64,000 nucleotides of DNA from Natrinema zhouii (GCF_013456555.2 NZ_CP059154.1:2790001-2854000), one strand, 5' to 3'. Positions 8,957-17,261 are shown, counted from the first letter of the stretch. The notes: generated by a model from the sequence alone, not told the origin. A program made the numbers and translations.

Positions 8957-9355
8957 TCAGTCATCGGCGACCGCGGGCGTCGACCCGTATCCGGAGTCGG
9001 ATTCGGTCTCGACCGTCGGTTTCGTCATCTCGATCTGGATTTCCCCACCGACGACGGAGACGAGCACGTCGTCGAAGCTCGTGCGATACTCGGTCGCGTG
9101 CTTGCCGGAGGTGTTGATGCGAACCCGCTCTTCGACCAGTTCGGCCTCGGTCAGCAACTCGACCTTGCGGTAGGCCGTCGACATGGGGATGTCGCACTCC
9201 TCGGAGACCTCCGTCGCCGTCAGCGATTCCTCGGTCGTCGCCTCGAGGATGGCTCTGCAGGCGTCGTCATCGAGCGCGGCGAGCACGGCCTGCGGGTCGA
9301 CGGGGTCGTCGTTCTGCCAGCCTCGCTTCGGGGAATGGGGGTTCGTCGCGGACAT
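8957..9355 (-). CDS. Winged-HTH (ArsR-like) transcriptional regulator
   Basis: 132 residues. A winged helix-turn-helix spans about residues 22-95: VLAALDDDACRAILEATTEE, TATEVSEECDIPMSTAYRKVELL (recognition helix), then the wing RTSFDDVLVSVVGGEIQIEM. This is the common haloarchaeal small wHTH type often found near Bat-like or redox genes. It is divergent from the NarO-like regulator at 9558 and an inverted repeat (9362-9373) lies a few bases before its start, which could be an autoregulatory operator. Its ligand is unknown. Confidence 0.85.
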   Translation of the reverse strand: MSATNPHSPKRGWQNDDPVDPQAVLAALDDDACRAILEATTEESLTATEVSEECDIPMSTAYRKVELLTEAELVEERVRINTSGKHATEYRTSFDDVLVSVVGGEIQIEMTKPTVETESDSGYGSTPAVADD

Positions 9356-9361
9356 CTGTTA

Positions 9362-9373
9362 TACTACATAGTA
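9362..9373. promoter_or_regulatory. Inverted repeat before wHTH gene (possible operator)
   Basis: TACTA-CA-TAGTA, a 5-bp inverted repeat with a 2-base centre, six bases upstream of the minus-strand start at 9355. A minus-strand TATA-like box (TATTTAG, about 9403-9409) would place the transcription start near this repeat, a good position for a repressor site. Confidence 0.4.
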
Positions 9374-9541
9374 GCGGCCCCGGCCCCTCCAAATGAGTCC
9401 CACTAAATACAGGGTTCTTTATATGTGGTAGCGGAAATCCGTGGTTTCAGTCGGGATCGAGTCGCGTCCTCGACGCGGCTCGCGGTCCGTGAACCACCTC
9501 GGCCCGCTTTTCTGTAGACGCAGGGTTTAGGGGGTTCGGCC

Positions 9542-9555
9542 CTCACATCCGTGAG
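9542..9555. promoter_or_regulatory. Hairpin/inverted repeat at start of NarO-like gene
   Basis: CTCAC-ATCC-GTGAG lies directly before the ATG at 9558. A TATA-like TTTAGG at 9526-9531 is about 27 bp upstream of the start, so the repeat would overlap the transcription start. It could be a binding site for autoregulation. Confidence 0.35.
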
Positions 9556-9557
9556 TA

Positions 9558-10217
9558 ATGGCCTCGGGGATTCGTGCGGAGGTAAAGATCGACGACCCGC
9601 CCGACTGCGTCGTCGCGCAGGTTTCCGCCGAGACGAGCGGGCGTGTTCACTCCGTCTCGAAGAGTACCAATCCGTCGACGCCCGAGCGCGTGACCGAGGA
9701 GTTCATACTCGAGACGGAGACCTATCCCGACGAGTTCGACGTCGACGCGGAGCTGTCGCCGATCTTTTCCTACGGCTCGAGTTCGGTCTACCGGTTCGAG
9801 CGCGAACTCGGCTGTGGCTGCCCCTGCGAGTGCATCGAAGAATACGACTGTCCAGTGGTCGACGTCCGGACGAAGGGCGCGTCGCTGTATCTGACCTTTC
9901 ACGCGTCGGATATGCACGGGTTACAGGCCGTCATCGGCGAGTTGCGCGAGCGATACGCGAACCTGGACGTCCAGCGGCTGCTCCAGTCCCAGCAGGACCA
10001 CGACGAGCGGAACCTCGTCTTCGTCGACCGGAGCACGCTGACCGACCGCCAGACCGAGGTGCTGGAGACGGCCCACCGAATGGGCTACTTCGAACACCCC
10101 AAGCGGGCTAACGCCGGGGAGGTCGCAACGGAACTCGGGATCACCGGCACGACGTTCACCGAACACCTCGCGGCGGCGCAGACGAAGCTCTTGAACGCAA
10201 TTCTGGAACATGAGTAA
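9558..10217 (+). CDS. NarO/DmsR-like Bat-type regulator with cysteine cluster
   Basis: 219 residues. An N-terminal sensor domain contains C86, C88, C90, C92 and C98; C88-x-C90-x7-C98 with an upstream cysteine fits the CXnCXCX7C motif described for the haloarchaeal regulators NarO (nitrate respiration) and DmsR (DMSO respiration), which are thought to sense oxygen or redox state. The C-terminus is a standard HTH-10 (LTDRQTEVLETAHRMGYFEHP, recognition helix GITGTTFTEHLAAA). It is therefore probably an anaerobiosis-responsive activator; no nitrate or DMSO reductase genes are in the window, so NarO cannot be told from DmsR or a third paralogue. The adjacent aldehyde ferredoxin oxidoreductase is a plausible target (inference). 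Confidence 0.85.
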   Translation: MASGIRAEVKIDDPPDCVVAQVSAETSGRVHSVSKSTNPSTPERVTEEFILETETYPDEFDVDAELSPIFSYGSSSVYRFERELGCGCPCECIEEYDCPVVDVRTKGASLYLTFHASDMHGLQAVIGELRERYANLDVQRLLQSQQDHDERNLVFVDRSTLTDRQTEVLETAHRMGYFEHPKRANAGEVATELGITGTTFTEHLAAAQTKLLNAILEHE

Positions 10218-10396
10218 TCAACCGCGCCAACGAAAGTCGGTGATCGAACGCGATCGGATCGTGCCAGTGAACGGCGACTCGAGCCCTATGAACGTGTCGG
10301 GTCCTACAGGTCGATGGTATCGAACCGCAACCCTATATATACTGGATGCACTCCTAGACGGTAGACAATCAGCGTTTCACCGACGTTCCCCCCGAT

Positions 10397-10546
10397 ATGA
10401 GTAGATACGAGTTCACATGCCCGGAGTGCGGGCAGGAGATCGAAGTCAACGAATCGATGCGCGAGGCCACGCTCACACACGGCTGTCCGGTCTGTGCGGC
10501 GTCAGTCACGCCCTCGGATTTCGTCGCAGAACAGCCGACGAACTGA
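10397..10546 (+). CDS. Micro zinc-ribbon protein (49 aa)
   Basis: Forty-nine residues: MSRYEFTCPECGQEIEV, then a short helix, then GCPVCAASV, ending EQPTN. Two CxxC knuckles (residues 8-11 and 30-33) form a zinc ribbon. A run TATATA at 10332-10341 lies too far upstream for a leaderless start, so a short leader or another promoter is likely. Tiny zinc-ribbon proteins of this form are widespread in haloarchaea; the function is unknown. Confidence 0.75.
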   Translation: MSRYEFTCPECGQEIEVNESMREATLTHGCPVCAASVTPSDFVAEQPTN

Positions 10547-10594
10547 ACGCTGCGTCACTGCCCTCGGTTTCGGTATCGACTCGACTAGCCGCTC

Positions 10595-11047
10595 TCACTC
10601 CTCCCGGTCGACTTCCGTCCGCCGCCCGTCGAGCGATGTCGGCGCGAGCCGATAGAGTTCGATATCCAGCGCGTCCTTTCCGTCGGCCCAGATCTCGAAC
10701 AGCGGTCGCTTCGCGTTTCCGTACTGGGCGATTTCGCCCGGCGTCAGCTCCGACGGCGCGATGTTCTCGAGTTCGCCCGTCGCGATGACGCTCCGGTAGG
10801 TCGAGCCCGCCTCGTCGTAGACGACGAGCCGCGCTTCCGGCGCAGACTCGAGGAACTGGCGCTTCTCGCTGTCGGGCGTCGACACCATCCGCATGTAGAA
10901 CTCCCGGCCGTCGTCGTCGTAGCCGTACGAGATCGGGATCGCATAGGGTTCGTCCGTCCGTGCGAGCGACAACACCCCAGTCTCTCGGCGACTGAGGAAG
11001 TCGTCGATCTCCGCGTCCGTCATCTCTGTCTCCTGGTCGATAGCCAT
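10595..11047 (-). CDS. Pyridoxamine 5'-phosphate oxidase family protein
   Basis: 150 residues from MAIDQETEM. The fold signature of the FMN-binding split barrel is visible: EIDDFLSRRETGVLSLARTDEPYAIPISYGYD, then FYMRMVSTPDSEKRQFLESAPEARLVVYD and YRSVIATGELENI. Haloarchaeal members are about 150 residues and bind FMN, haem or F420; substrate is not predictable. I rejected the longer in-frame start at 11095 because it adds a non-conserved segment overlapping the promoter. The MAIDQ start is preceded by an AT-rich stretch that could hold the TATA box. Confidence 0.85.
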   Translation of the reverse strand: MAIDQETEMTDAEIDDFLSRRETGVLSLARTDEPYAIPISYGYDDDGREFYMRMVSTPDSEKRQFLESAPEARLVVYDEAGSTYRSVIATGELENIAPSELTPGEIAQYGNAKRPLFEIWADGKDALDIELYRLAPTSLDGRRTEVDREE

Positions 11048-11154
11048 CGTCTCAGTAGTTTGCCAAAGGAGAAACGTATTCTTTATAGTTGTCATCGACC
11101 GCGAGACGTATCGCCGATGCGTCGTCGGCAGTGATGGCCGTCCGGTGTCGCGTC

Positions 11155-11589
11155 CTATCGACTCGGCGACTCGTGTTCGCCGTCGGTGTCGCCGGTGTGT
11201 TCGCCGTCGGTATCGCCGGTGGTTTCACCCTCGTCCGTCCCGATAACGACCGGCTCCCGGATCTCGAGTGCCGTCTCGAACTCGTCCTCGCGGTCCGTTC
11301 GCCGGCCGATTCGGAGCAACTGCTCCTCGTGTGCCCGGCGGATGGCCGACAGTTCGCGGTCGGTCACGTCGATCTCGTCACCGATCTCCTCCCAGTGGCC
11401 CCAGTCGACGAGGAATATCTCGAGGTCCGCATCCGCGTACAGCCGTTCGTACTCCCGACGGTAGCGCTCGAGGTCCGATCCCAGCGCGACCTGCGCGCGT
11501 TCGACCAGATCGGGCAGCCGCGTCGGCGGGACGCTCGCCTTGGCGGCGGTGAGGACGAGCACCTGGCCCTCGATCGGCTGGCCCGCCAT
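11155..11589 (-). CDS. Hypothetical protein, last gene of azl operon
   Basis: About 144 residues. The N-terminal two thirds look folded (GQVLVLTAAKASVPPTRLPDLVERAQ, a helical EYERLYADADLEIFLVDWGHWEEIG and a long helix RELSAIRRAHEEQLLRIGRR). The last 30 residues are a low-complexity acidic GDTDGEH repeat. Its ATG (11589) overlaps the stop region of the 11591-11851 gene, so the two are translationally coupled. I do not recognise the family. Confidence 0.72.
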   Translation of the reverse strand: MAGQPIEGQVLVLTAAKASVPPTRLPDLVERAQVALGSDLERYRREYERLYADADLEIFLVDWGHWEEIGDEIDVTDRELSAIRRAHEEQLLRIGRRTDREDEFETALEIREPVVIGTDEGETTGDTDGEHTGDTDGEHESPSR

Positions 11590-11590
11590 C

Positions 11591-11851
11591 TCACCCACCC
11601 GCGCGCATCGCCTTCTGGGCGAACCGCTCGACGAGCGGCTCGAGAGTGTCCTCCTCGCCCTCGAAGGTGACCGTCACCTCGGTCAGCTGCAGCGAGGGAC
11701 CGATGTCGACCGTCTCGGATGACAGCGTCGCCGTCCAGTCGTCGCCCTCGACGGAGTCCTCGTCGACCCGCTCGCCGCCCAGATTCGTCAAATACCGGAT
11801 CGCGAGCCGTTCGGAGATGCCGCGAAAGGAACGCTCGAGACGGGTTACCAT
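11591..11851 (-). CDS. Hypothetical protein in azl operon
   Basis: 86 residues, soluble. It reads as a helix (RLERSFRGISERLAIRYLTNLG) followed by an alternating beta segment (DWTATLSSETVDIGPSLQLTEVTVTFEG) and a C-terminal helix. No signal peptide or metal motif. It lies between azlD and the 11155 gene with tight spacing and overlap, arguing that it is co-transcribed with the exporter. Function unknown. Confidence 0.72.
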   Translation of the reverse strand: MVTRLERSFRGISERLAIRYLTNLGGERVDEDSVEGDDWTATLSSETVDIGPSLQLTEVTVTFEGEEDTLEPLVERFAQKAMRAGG

Positions 11852-11908
11852 ACACCCGATTCGATTGCCGGACAGATAAAATCGCGTTCGGCAGTAACAC
11901 GTGCCCCG

Positions 11909-12229
11909 TTAGACGAGTGCACGAAACAACACGACGGCCCCGATGCCGCCGCACAGCGACAGCAGGATGTGTTCCGTTCGCCACATGACGAGCAACACGA
12001 CGCCGGCCGCGCCCCACTCCGCCGGGCCGCCGGCCGCCAGTTCCGGCCCGAGGATCGCGATCACGATCGCCCCCGGCAGCACCGAGAGTCCGGCCTCGAG
12101 TCGCTCGCTCACGTCGATTCGGCGCAGGAGCCAGAACCCGCCGACCTTCGTGAGGGCGGTCACGAGCGCCATCGCGAGGACGAGGCCGACGACGAGCGGG
12201 TCGAGCGCGAGGGCCCCCTCACCGATCAT
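11909..12229 (-). CDS. azlD: AzlD-type branched-chain amino acid exporter subunit
   Basis: 106 residues with four hydrophobic helices and the AzlD signature ALVTALTKVGGFWLLRRIDVSERLEAGLSVLPGAIVIAILGPEL. AzlD is the small subunit of the AzlCD transporter, which exports branched-chain amino acids in bacteria. Its start overlaps the azlC stop by 11 bp, a typical coupled pair. Confidence 0.88.
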   Translation of the reverse strand: MIGEGALALDPLVVGLVLAMALVTALTKVGGFWLLRRIDVSERLEAGLSVLPGAIVIAILGPELAAGGPAEWGAAGVVLLVMWRTEHILLSLCGGIGAVVLFRALV

Positions 12230-13019
12230 AGCGGATCACCTCCACCGCGGCGGCCGCGAAGCCGCCGAGCAGGATGTACCACTGGCCCGGAACGAACTCC
12301 GCGGCGAGGATGGCGGTCGCGAGCGCGACGAGCCACGGGACGAGCGTCGAGCGCCCCTCCCAGAGTTCGACTGCGAGCGCGACGAAGACCGCCGCGAGGA
12401 CGAAGTCGATCCCGTACCGCGTCGGATCGCCGATCGCGCCGCCGGCGGCCGCGCCGACGATCGTCGCCCCGACCCAGAAGACCCACATCGCGATGCCGGT
12501 CCCCAGCAGGAACGCGCCGCGACCGCTGCCGGATTTGAGTTCGCGCATCGTCAGCGCCCAGTTCTCGTCGGCCATCAGCAGTAGGCTCCCGTAGCCCCGG
12601 AGCGCCGAGAGCCGCTCGAACCACGGTCCCAGCGCCGCGCCCATCAGCGAGTAGCGGAGATTGATCGCGAGCGTCGCGAGGACGATCGTCGCGACCGGGA
12701 TCGGCTCCGCCCAGAGTTCGACGGCGACGATCTGGGCGGCCCCGGCGAGGACGGTCGCGCTCATCAGTGCCGCCTCCGCGACGCTCAGTCCGGCCCGGCG
12801 GGCGAGCATCCCGAATGCGATCCCGTAGCCGCCGACGCCGATCGCGACCGGGAGGCAGGTGAGAAAGCCGGCGCGGATCCCCTCGCGGCCGAACGTCACG
12901 GACTCGGTCTCGTCAGCCGCCGAGAGCCGCGTCTCCTCGGTTTGTTCGTCCGACGGCCGGCCAGCGGATTCGCTGGGGATGGGACCGGAATCAGGGTCGT
13001 TGCCGTCCGTTTCCGTCAC
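12219..13019 (-). CDS. azlC: AzlC-type branched-chain amino acid exporter permease
   Basis: 266 residues. A 45-residue acidic cytoplasmic N-terminal extension (T/D/E-rich) precedes the membrane core: GFLTCLPVAIGVGGYGIAFGMLARRAGLS, then LMSATVLAGAAQIVAVELW and NLRYSLMGAALGPWFERLSALRGYG, all AzlC hallmarks, followed by C-terminal helices. It forms the large subunit of the AzlCD exporter. GTG start at 13019. The operon azlC-azlD plus two hypothetical genes has overlapping or tight junctions. Confidence 0.9.
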   Translation of the reverse strand: MTETDGNDPDSGPIPSESAGRPSDEQTEETRLSAADETESVTFGREGIRAGFLTCLPVAIGVGGYGIAFGMLARRAGLSVAEAALMSATVLAGAAQIVAVELWAEPIPVATIVLATLAINLRYSLMGAALGPWFERLSALRGYGSLLLMADENWALTMRELKSGSGRGAFLLGTGIAMWVFWVGATIVGAAAGGAIGDPTRYGIDFVLAAVFVALAVELWEGRSTLVPWLVALATAILAAEFVPGQWYILLGGFAAAAVEVIRYDR

Positions 13020-13112
13020 GTTCGTCTCGAGTCGAACGAGGCGTAAAGCGTTCTCGAAATCGCGCGCAGACGCCGTGATTATCGACAGCGCTTCGCACGA
13101 AGGACCGGCGGT

Positions 13113-13322
13113 TCACCGCCCATAGACGATCAGTGCGACGCCGACGAGTGCCGCAGCGAGTCCGTACCACGGGCCGCTGACGACTGCGAGGGCGACCGCG
13201 AGCAGGACAACCACGACGCCGACGAAGAGACATAACTGCTGGGCCGTCGTCCGGTTGTCGCCGCTGCCGATGAGCCGGTCGAACCCCAGGTCGAGTAGTA
13301 GTTCGGCGACGACATCGAGCAT
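13113..13322 (-). CDS. Small two-helix membrane protein
   Basis: 69 residues from the ATG at 13322. A soluble N-terminus (MLDVVAELLLDLGFDRLIGSGDNRTT) is followed by two transmembrane helices (LFVGVVVVLLAVALAVV and GLAAALVGVALIVYG) joined by a short SGPWY turn. Haloarchaeal small membrane proteins of this layout have no assigned function. A TATA-like AT-rich stretch upstream (ATTCTTACATTGATAAAAA, about 13331-13349) fits its promoter. Confidence 0.7.
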   Translation of the reverse strand: MLDVVAELLLDLGFDRLIGSGDNRTTAQQLCLFVGVVVVLLAVALAVVSGPWYGLAAALVGVALIVYGR

Positions 13323-13393
13323 ACGCGATACTATTCTTACATTGATAAAAAGTGTACGGGGACCCTCACCGTTTCGCGACGACTTTCGCCCCG

Positions 13394-13672
13394 TTACCCG
13401 CCGGCGACCGGCGGGAACACCGAGACCACGTCGCCCGCTTCCAATGTGGTCTCGACGCCCGCCATGTGCACCACGTTGCGGCCGTTTTTCAATACGCTCA
13501 GCTGCGGACGGATCGCTCCGTCCTCGAGTAACTGCCCCTTGAGGCCGTCGTACTCGGTCTCGAGGGCGGTGAGGACGTCGCCGACGGTCGCGTCGTCGTC
13601 GACCGTGCGCGTTCGCTCTTTTTCCCCGACGGCTTCCCGAAAGGTGGCGAAAAACCGGAGATCGATGTCCAT
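13394..13672 (-). CDS. SAMP/MoaD-type ubiquitin-like small modifier protein
   Basis: 92 residues with a beta-grasp (MoaD/ThiS) pattern: DLRFFATFREAVGEK, DDDATVGDVLTALETEY, LSVLKNGRNVVHMAG, LEAGDVVSVFPPVAGG, ending in the exposed diglycine that is adenylated by the E1-like UbaA. In haloarchaea such proteins (SAMP1-3) are conjugated to lysines and/or deliver sulfur for molybdopterin; the N-terminus and internal VVHM(A/D)G resemble what I recall of SAMP3 more than SAMP1, but I do not assign a number. It stands alone here. Confidence 0.87.
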   Translation of the reverse strand: MDIDLRFFATFREAVGEKERTRTVDDDATVGDVLTALETEYDGLKGQLLEDGAIRPQLSVLKNGRNVVHMAGVETTLEAGDVVSVFPPVAGG

Positions 13673-13719
13673 ACCCCATACTCGTGTTCGGACGCCATAA
13701 GTGCGGGCGGTGGGCCGGA

Positions 13720-14070
13720 TCAGGCAGCCGATGCCGCCGGCGACGTCGTGTACGAGACCGATTCGATGCCCGCGTTCTCGAGCGCGTCGTCGATGGCACT
13801 CGCGCCGATCTCCGTCGCTGCATCGGCGTCGTCGGCCTCGACGGTGACCGTCATCGAAAACTCGAGGGTGATCGTGTACGGGTCGAACGGACCGTTCGGA
13901 TGTTCGTACACGTCCGCGTCGTCGATCTCCCAGTCGGCGATCGTCCCCGCGGTCGCGAGGGACTCGAGGGTGTCCGCGAGTTCGGTCGTCGCATCGTCGC
14001 AGGCGGTCGTATCGGATCCGCCATGTAGCGTCACGAGCGTCGTCCCCGACCGGGATACAGCGAACTCCAT
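13720..14070 (-). CDS. Hypothetical protein
   Basis: 116 residues from MEFAVSRS. Predicted alpha/beta protein: MEFAVSRSGTTLVTLHGG, a helix rich in T/A/E (DDATTELADTLESLATAG), a YTITLEFSMTVTVEAD strand and a helix DAATEIGASAIDDALENAGIESVSY. The last part resembles small ferredoxin-like folds but no motif is diagnostic. The upstream in-frame extension (to 14127) lacks coding character. Confidence 0.6.
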   Translation of the reverse strand: MEFAVSRSGTTLVTLHGGSDTTACDDATTELADTLESLATAGTIADWEIDDADVYEHPNGPFDPYTITLEFSMTVTVEADDADAATEIGASAIDDALENAGIESVSYTTSPAASAA

Positions 14071-14161
14071 ACGCTCCCTAGTCAGTCTGCGGATTTGAAC
14101 GCTTGGACTGAGACGTCCGCTGGACATTCTCCGTCCGTCTCGAGACCGCGTTGGGGGATCG

Positions 14162-14548
14162 CTATAGGTCTTTCAGGCGGATCCCATCTTCGACGAGTCG
14201 TGCGTTTCGCTCCCGATCGAGGTGGTCGCCGAGTTCGTCGTGCGCGTGGAGTTGGGCGATCACGTCGGCGTACAGCGTCCGCCACGCGATCGCGTAGATC
14301 GGCGACTGCCCCCACGCCCGCAGTTCGGGGACGAACGCGTCGTAGGTCTCGTAGCGCTCCTCGAAGCGATCGACCGCCTCGAGCACTTTCCCGGCGGCCT
14401 CGCGCTCGTCGTCGGCCTCCGCGATGACCCGATTAAGTTGCTCTTCCCAGCCCGCAACGGCCTTCTGCATGTCCGACGCCGCGCTCTCGTCGTCGTCCGG
14501 CAGTCGCTCGAGTATCGGTTCCGGAACGCCGAGGGTAATTTCGTCCAT
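14162..14548 (-). CDS. Hypothetical helical protein
   Basis: 128 residues from MDEITLGVPEPILERL. All-helical, acidic; visible helices include SDMQKAVAGWEEQLNRVIAEADDEREAAGKVLEAVDRFEERYETYD and SPIYAIAWRTLYADVIAQLHAHDELGDHLDRERNARLVED. No cofactor motif. The longer open frame upstream contains divergent sequence and part of the dispersed repeat at 14705-14839, so I did not use it. Confidence 0.65.
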   Translation of the reverse strand: MDEITLGVPEPILERLPDDDESAASDMQKAVAGWEEQLNRVIAEADDEREAAGKVLEAVDRFEERYETYDAFVPELRAWGQSPIYAIAWRTLYADVIAQLHAHDELGDHLDRERNARLVEDGIRLKDL

Positions 14549-14704
14549 GTGACGCTGTATGCAGTCGACTGGCATGAACGTGGTCCCCGATTCGGTCGGT
14601 GCTGGACCACTGTGATCCGAGTTACGACATGGTTGCTTGCCACTGCCCGATGAACGGAGACAGATCTGATGGGAAACGACGTATCGATCCAGACTGGTCA
14701 ATGT

Positions 14705-14839
14705 GTGCGGTGGCGCGCGCTGGGTCGCGGTGAGCGGACAGCGAACCGCGGCTCGATGCTGCGCGAGGGATGAGCGAACGCAATGAGCGAATCGGCTGGG
14801 GAGGGCGTGGCGATTCCCTGTTGCCACGATAGCAGGACA
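14705..14839. repeat. Dispersed structured repeat, copy 1
   Basis: A 135-bp element that recurs at 48573-48708. Conserved parts are GTGCGGTGGCGCGCGCTG at the left, GCGCGAGGGATGAG in the middle, and TGGGGAGG(G/A)CGTGGCGATTCCC on the right, where GTGGCGA and TTGCCAC form a 7-bp hairpin (14807-14827). Between left and middle the sequence differs from copy 2 but still pairs: GTCGCGGT with ACCGCGGC. It lies between two minus-strand genes and has no open frame of its own. Confidence 0.8.
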
Positions 14840-14956
14840 TGTCGTTTCTCACAGTACCATCCGAATTCCCCGTTTAGCAACAATCCGTATTGATCGAATA
14901 CTCGTCTTCGGCTGAACGACGGCATTGCTACAAAACACCGCTGAACTTCACATTGT

Positions 14957-15871
14957 CTAGGGCCACGTCGAAAGCATAATCTCGTCGACGAACTCGTCGT
15001 CGAGACAGTACTGGCCCTCGTGCTCGCCCTCGCGCTGCCAGCCGTTCTCCTCGAGGAACTCGATCGCGGCCTCGTTGGTCGCCGGCAGGTTCTGGTAGAG
15101 CTTCCGATAGCCGGCGTCGGTCGCCCACTCGAGACCGTACTCGAGCAGCGATGAGCCGATCCCTTGCCGCCGATACTGGGGATCGACCCCGACGGTCACT
15201 TCAGCCGTGTGTCGAAGCGGTTGGAGTTCGGGAGCGTCGAGGTGGAGCCAGCCGACGACCTCGCGGTCCCCCGTCGATGCGTCCTCCTCCGGCTTGGCGA
15301 CCTCCTCTTCTCTGGCACCGTCCGATTCGGCCCCCTCGTCCGACTCAGCGCCTTCGTCCGTTTCGGCGTCGTCCACGACTGACGCCTGCCCGCGGACCGC
15401 GACGAACACGATCCGCGACCGCTCCTCGTTGGCCCGGACGAGCGCTCGCTCGCGCTCGAGTTCCGTCGCGACGTTCTCGGCGACGACGTACGTGCCGTCA
15501 TCGACGACCGTTCGCATCGTTTCGACGACGCCCGCCCGATCCTCTTCGCGCGCCGGTCGGATCGTGACGACCCCGTCCTCGCACTCGAGGGCCGTCGTCG
15601 TGGCCGAGAGCGCGACCCGGAGCTTTCCCTCGTCCTCCGTCAGGTAGCCGTCGGCTCGCAGCGCCTCGAGCGCCGCTCGGAGGTCGTCCGGCGCGGGTGG
15701 CACCGTTTCGGTATACGCACCCGATCGGGCGGGCTTCGAGTGGGCTCGACCGCCGTCGGTCTCGATCGATCGGGCAAGCTCGGCCAGCGTGACGGCACCG
15801 TTCCGCTCGACGTACTCGTACACTCGCCGCTGGAGATCGCTCTCGAACGAGCCCGTCGGGTAGATGCTCAT
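14957..15871 (-). CDS. Winged-helix plus GNAT acetyltransferase fusion
   Basis: 304 residues from MSIYPTGS. An N-terminal winged-helix-like domain (about 6-95: DLQRRVYEYVERNGAVTLAELARSI, later ALRADGYLTEDEGKLRV) is fused to a GNAT domain (about 105-304: VTIRPAREEDRAGVVETMRTV, AEVTVGVDPQYRRQGIGSSLLEYGLEWA with the Q/RxxGxG/A acetyl-CoA loop, YQNLPATNEAAIEFLEENGW). A 45-residue E/D/S-rich insertion interrupts the GNAT domain after the third strand, with two copies of DEGAESD. The substrate is unknown; the HTH part suggests self-regulation or nucleic acid binding. Longer in-frame starts lack conservation signals. Confidence 0.85.
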   Translation of the reverse strand: MSIYPTGSFESDLQRRVYEYVERNGAVTLAELARSIETDGGRAHSKPARSGAYTETVPPAPDDLRAALEALRADGYLTEDEGKLRVALSATTTALECEDGVVTIRPAREEDRAGVVETMRTVVDDGTYVVAENVATELERERALVRANEERSRIVFVAVRGQASVVDDAETDEGAESDEGAESDGAREEEVAKPEEDASTGDREVVGWLHLDAPELQPLRHTAEVTVGVDPQYRRQGIGSSLLEYGLEWATDAGYRKLYQNLPATNEAAIEFLEENGWQREGEHEGQYCLDDEFVDEIMLSTWP

Positions 15872-17261
15872 ACGGACGGGCCCGCCGACTGACGGCATTA
15901 GTATGCGATCCATATCGATCGCTACCCGCGAGCACCCGCCGCGAAGCGATCCATTGCTCGTCAGCTCGAGTCGTTTCGACGATTCCTCACGCCGGTCACG
16001 TCGGGCCAATCTCGCGTTAGCCGTCGCAGTTTCTTCGACCGAGGGCGATGATCGAGCAGCGGGATTTGATATAGCCTTATGTGGTTCATCTTCGATGGGT
16101 GGATGGTACTGGACTCGAGTCACAGCCGGACGACCCAGGGGAACGACAACGGATTCATCGATTCACACCGGGAACGGGTCGTTCGCACACCGAACTGAAC
16201 GAGCGCTCGAGCGTCTGTCTCCGAAACGGGCGCTGCGTGGTCATCCGAACGAGACTGCTTCGACTCGACATCGATCGTTCGCCTCCGATAGTCAGTGGGT
16301 ATTCTCTCGAGCCGGTGTCACCGACTCCTCCCTCTGGAGGGTTGTGTATTCGGTCGGGTTCAGCACGAGGAACGGTGTCCGTCTCGTGTGGGTGAAAACC
16401 GTTCTCGGTTTCACTTCTCGAGAACAGATCGCAGTGACGAAGTCGACTGGTAGTCTCCCCCTCACGCGGCTGCCGATTTCAGAAGACGGCGTCGCGATTA
16501 GCTGAAGGTGAGCTCGAGTAGTGTCCAATTGCGAGGCATCCACACAGTTGCAGCTCCCGGATCCGTGCTCGAGAACCTGGCACTTTCACGGCCGCGAACC
16601 CGGGGTGTAAGCGATCAAGAACCTGTTCGCGATCAGCTAAGCAGTCGATTTTCGTTCGTTCTGGCCCGATCACGGCTCCAATCGACTCGCCGATGGTCCC
16701 GCTCTATTCCCGGACACCTGACCACGACCGACCGACAGCGGTACGGTTGAATCACTTGTTAGGCACGCAGTTCGTCCGAACTGGGGTTTCGTCCCGATCT
16801 GGCAACGCGAGCGTTCGGACGGGAGTGATCGAATGCCGTTTCGACCGCTCGTCGAATCGCCGCATCATCGTTGACCGGTCTGCTGTGTTCGTCGGCGAGG
16901 ATGCGCCGGATTCCGACGACCGCCGTTCTGGCAACCGCCGTTCCGGAGATCGCAACTCCCGATCGATCGCTGAACGAATTCGCTTCGTTTCCGATACTGC
17001 GGTCTCAACCAGGGTGACGCACCGGGTTCCCGACGCTGTTCGGGATGGCGTCGAACTCGTGACGGACTGGTCGGAAACGCGGCGATAATCCGCCGATTCA
17101 GGCTTTCACACGCGGCGGATCGCCAGTACCCACGCGTGCTACCAGCTACGCGCATTCTCCACGCATAAATGATATACTGCGATATCGAATCAGAGCCGCT
17201 TTCGGAAGTTTCGGAACCGGCCCGGCGTCGTTTAATATCATCGAGAACGAACCGATCCGAC
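15872..17261. other. 1.4-kb gene-poor region upstream of orc gene
   Basis: No open frame here looks coding: frames are short, overlap on both strands and lack recognisable domains. It is less GC-rich than its flanks. It holds an inverted repeat GTGAAAACCG / CGGTTTCAC (16392-16414), followed by a 10-bp palindrome TTCTCGAGAA (16415-16424), and a CGGCG/CGCCG hairpin near 17080. I looked for origin-recognition boxes next to the orc gene and found no clear repeated match. Confidence 0.5.
17231..17239 (+). promoter_or_regulatory. TATA-like box deciding the orc/cdc6 start
   Basis: TTTAATATC centred about 27 bp before the in-frame GTG at 17262. This spacing fits a leaderless transcript and supports that start over the ATG at 17169. 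Confidence 0.55.

Noticed and set aside
10210..10404. Short frame between the NarO-like gene and the zinc-ribbon gene
   Set aside because: No coding character; contains the likely promoter of the zinc-ribbon gene.
16693..17088. Open frame of 131 codons upstream of the orc gene
   Set aside because: Arg/Ser-rich translation, no domain, overlapping frames on both strands; looks like chance.
15872..17261. Replication origin next to the orc gene
   Set aside because: No set of repeated origin-recognition boxes with a G-run could be found by eye; left as a gene-poor region.
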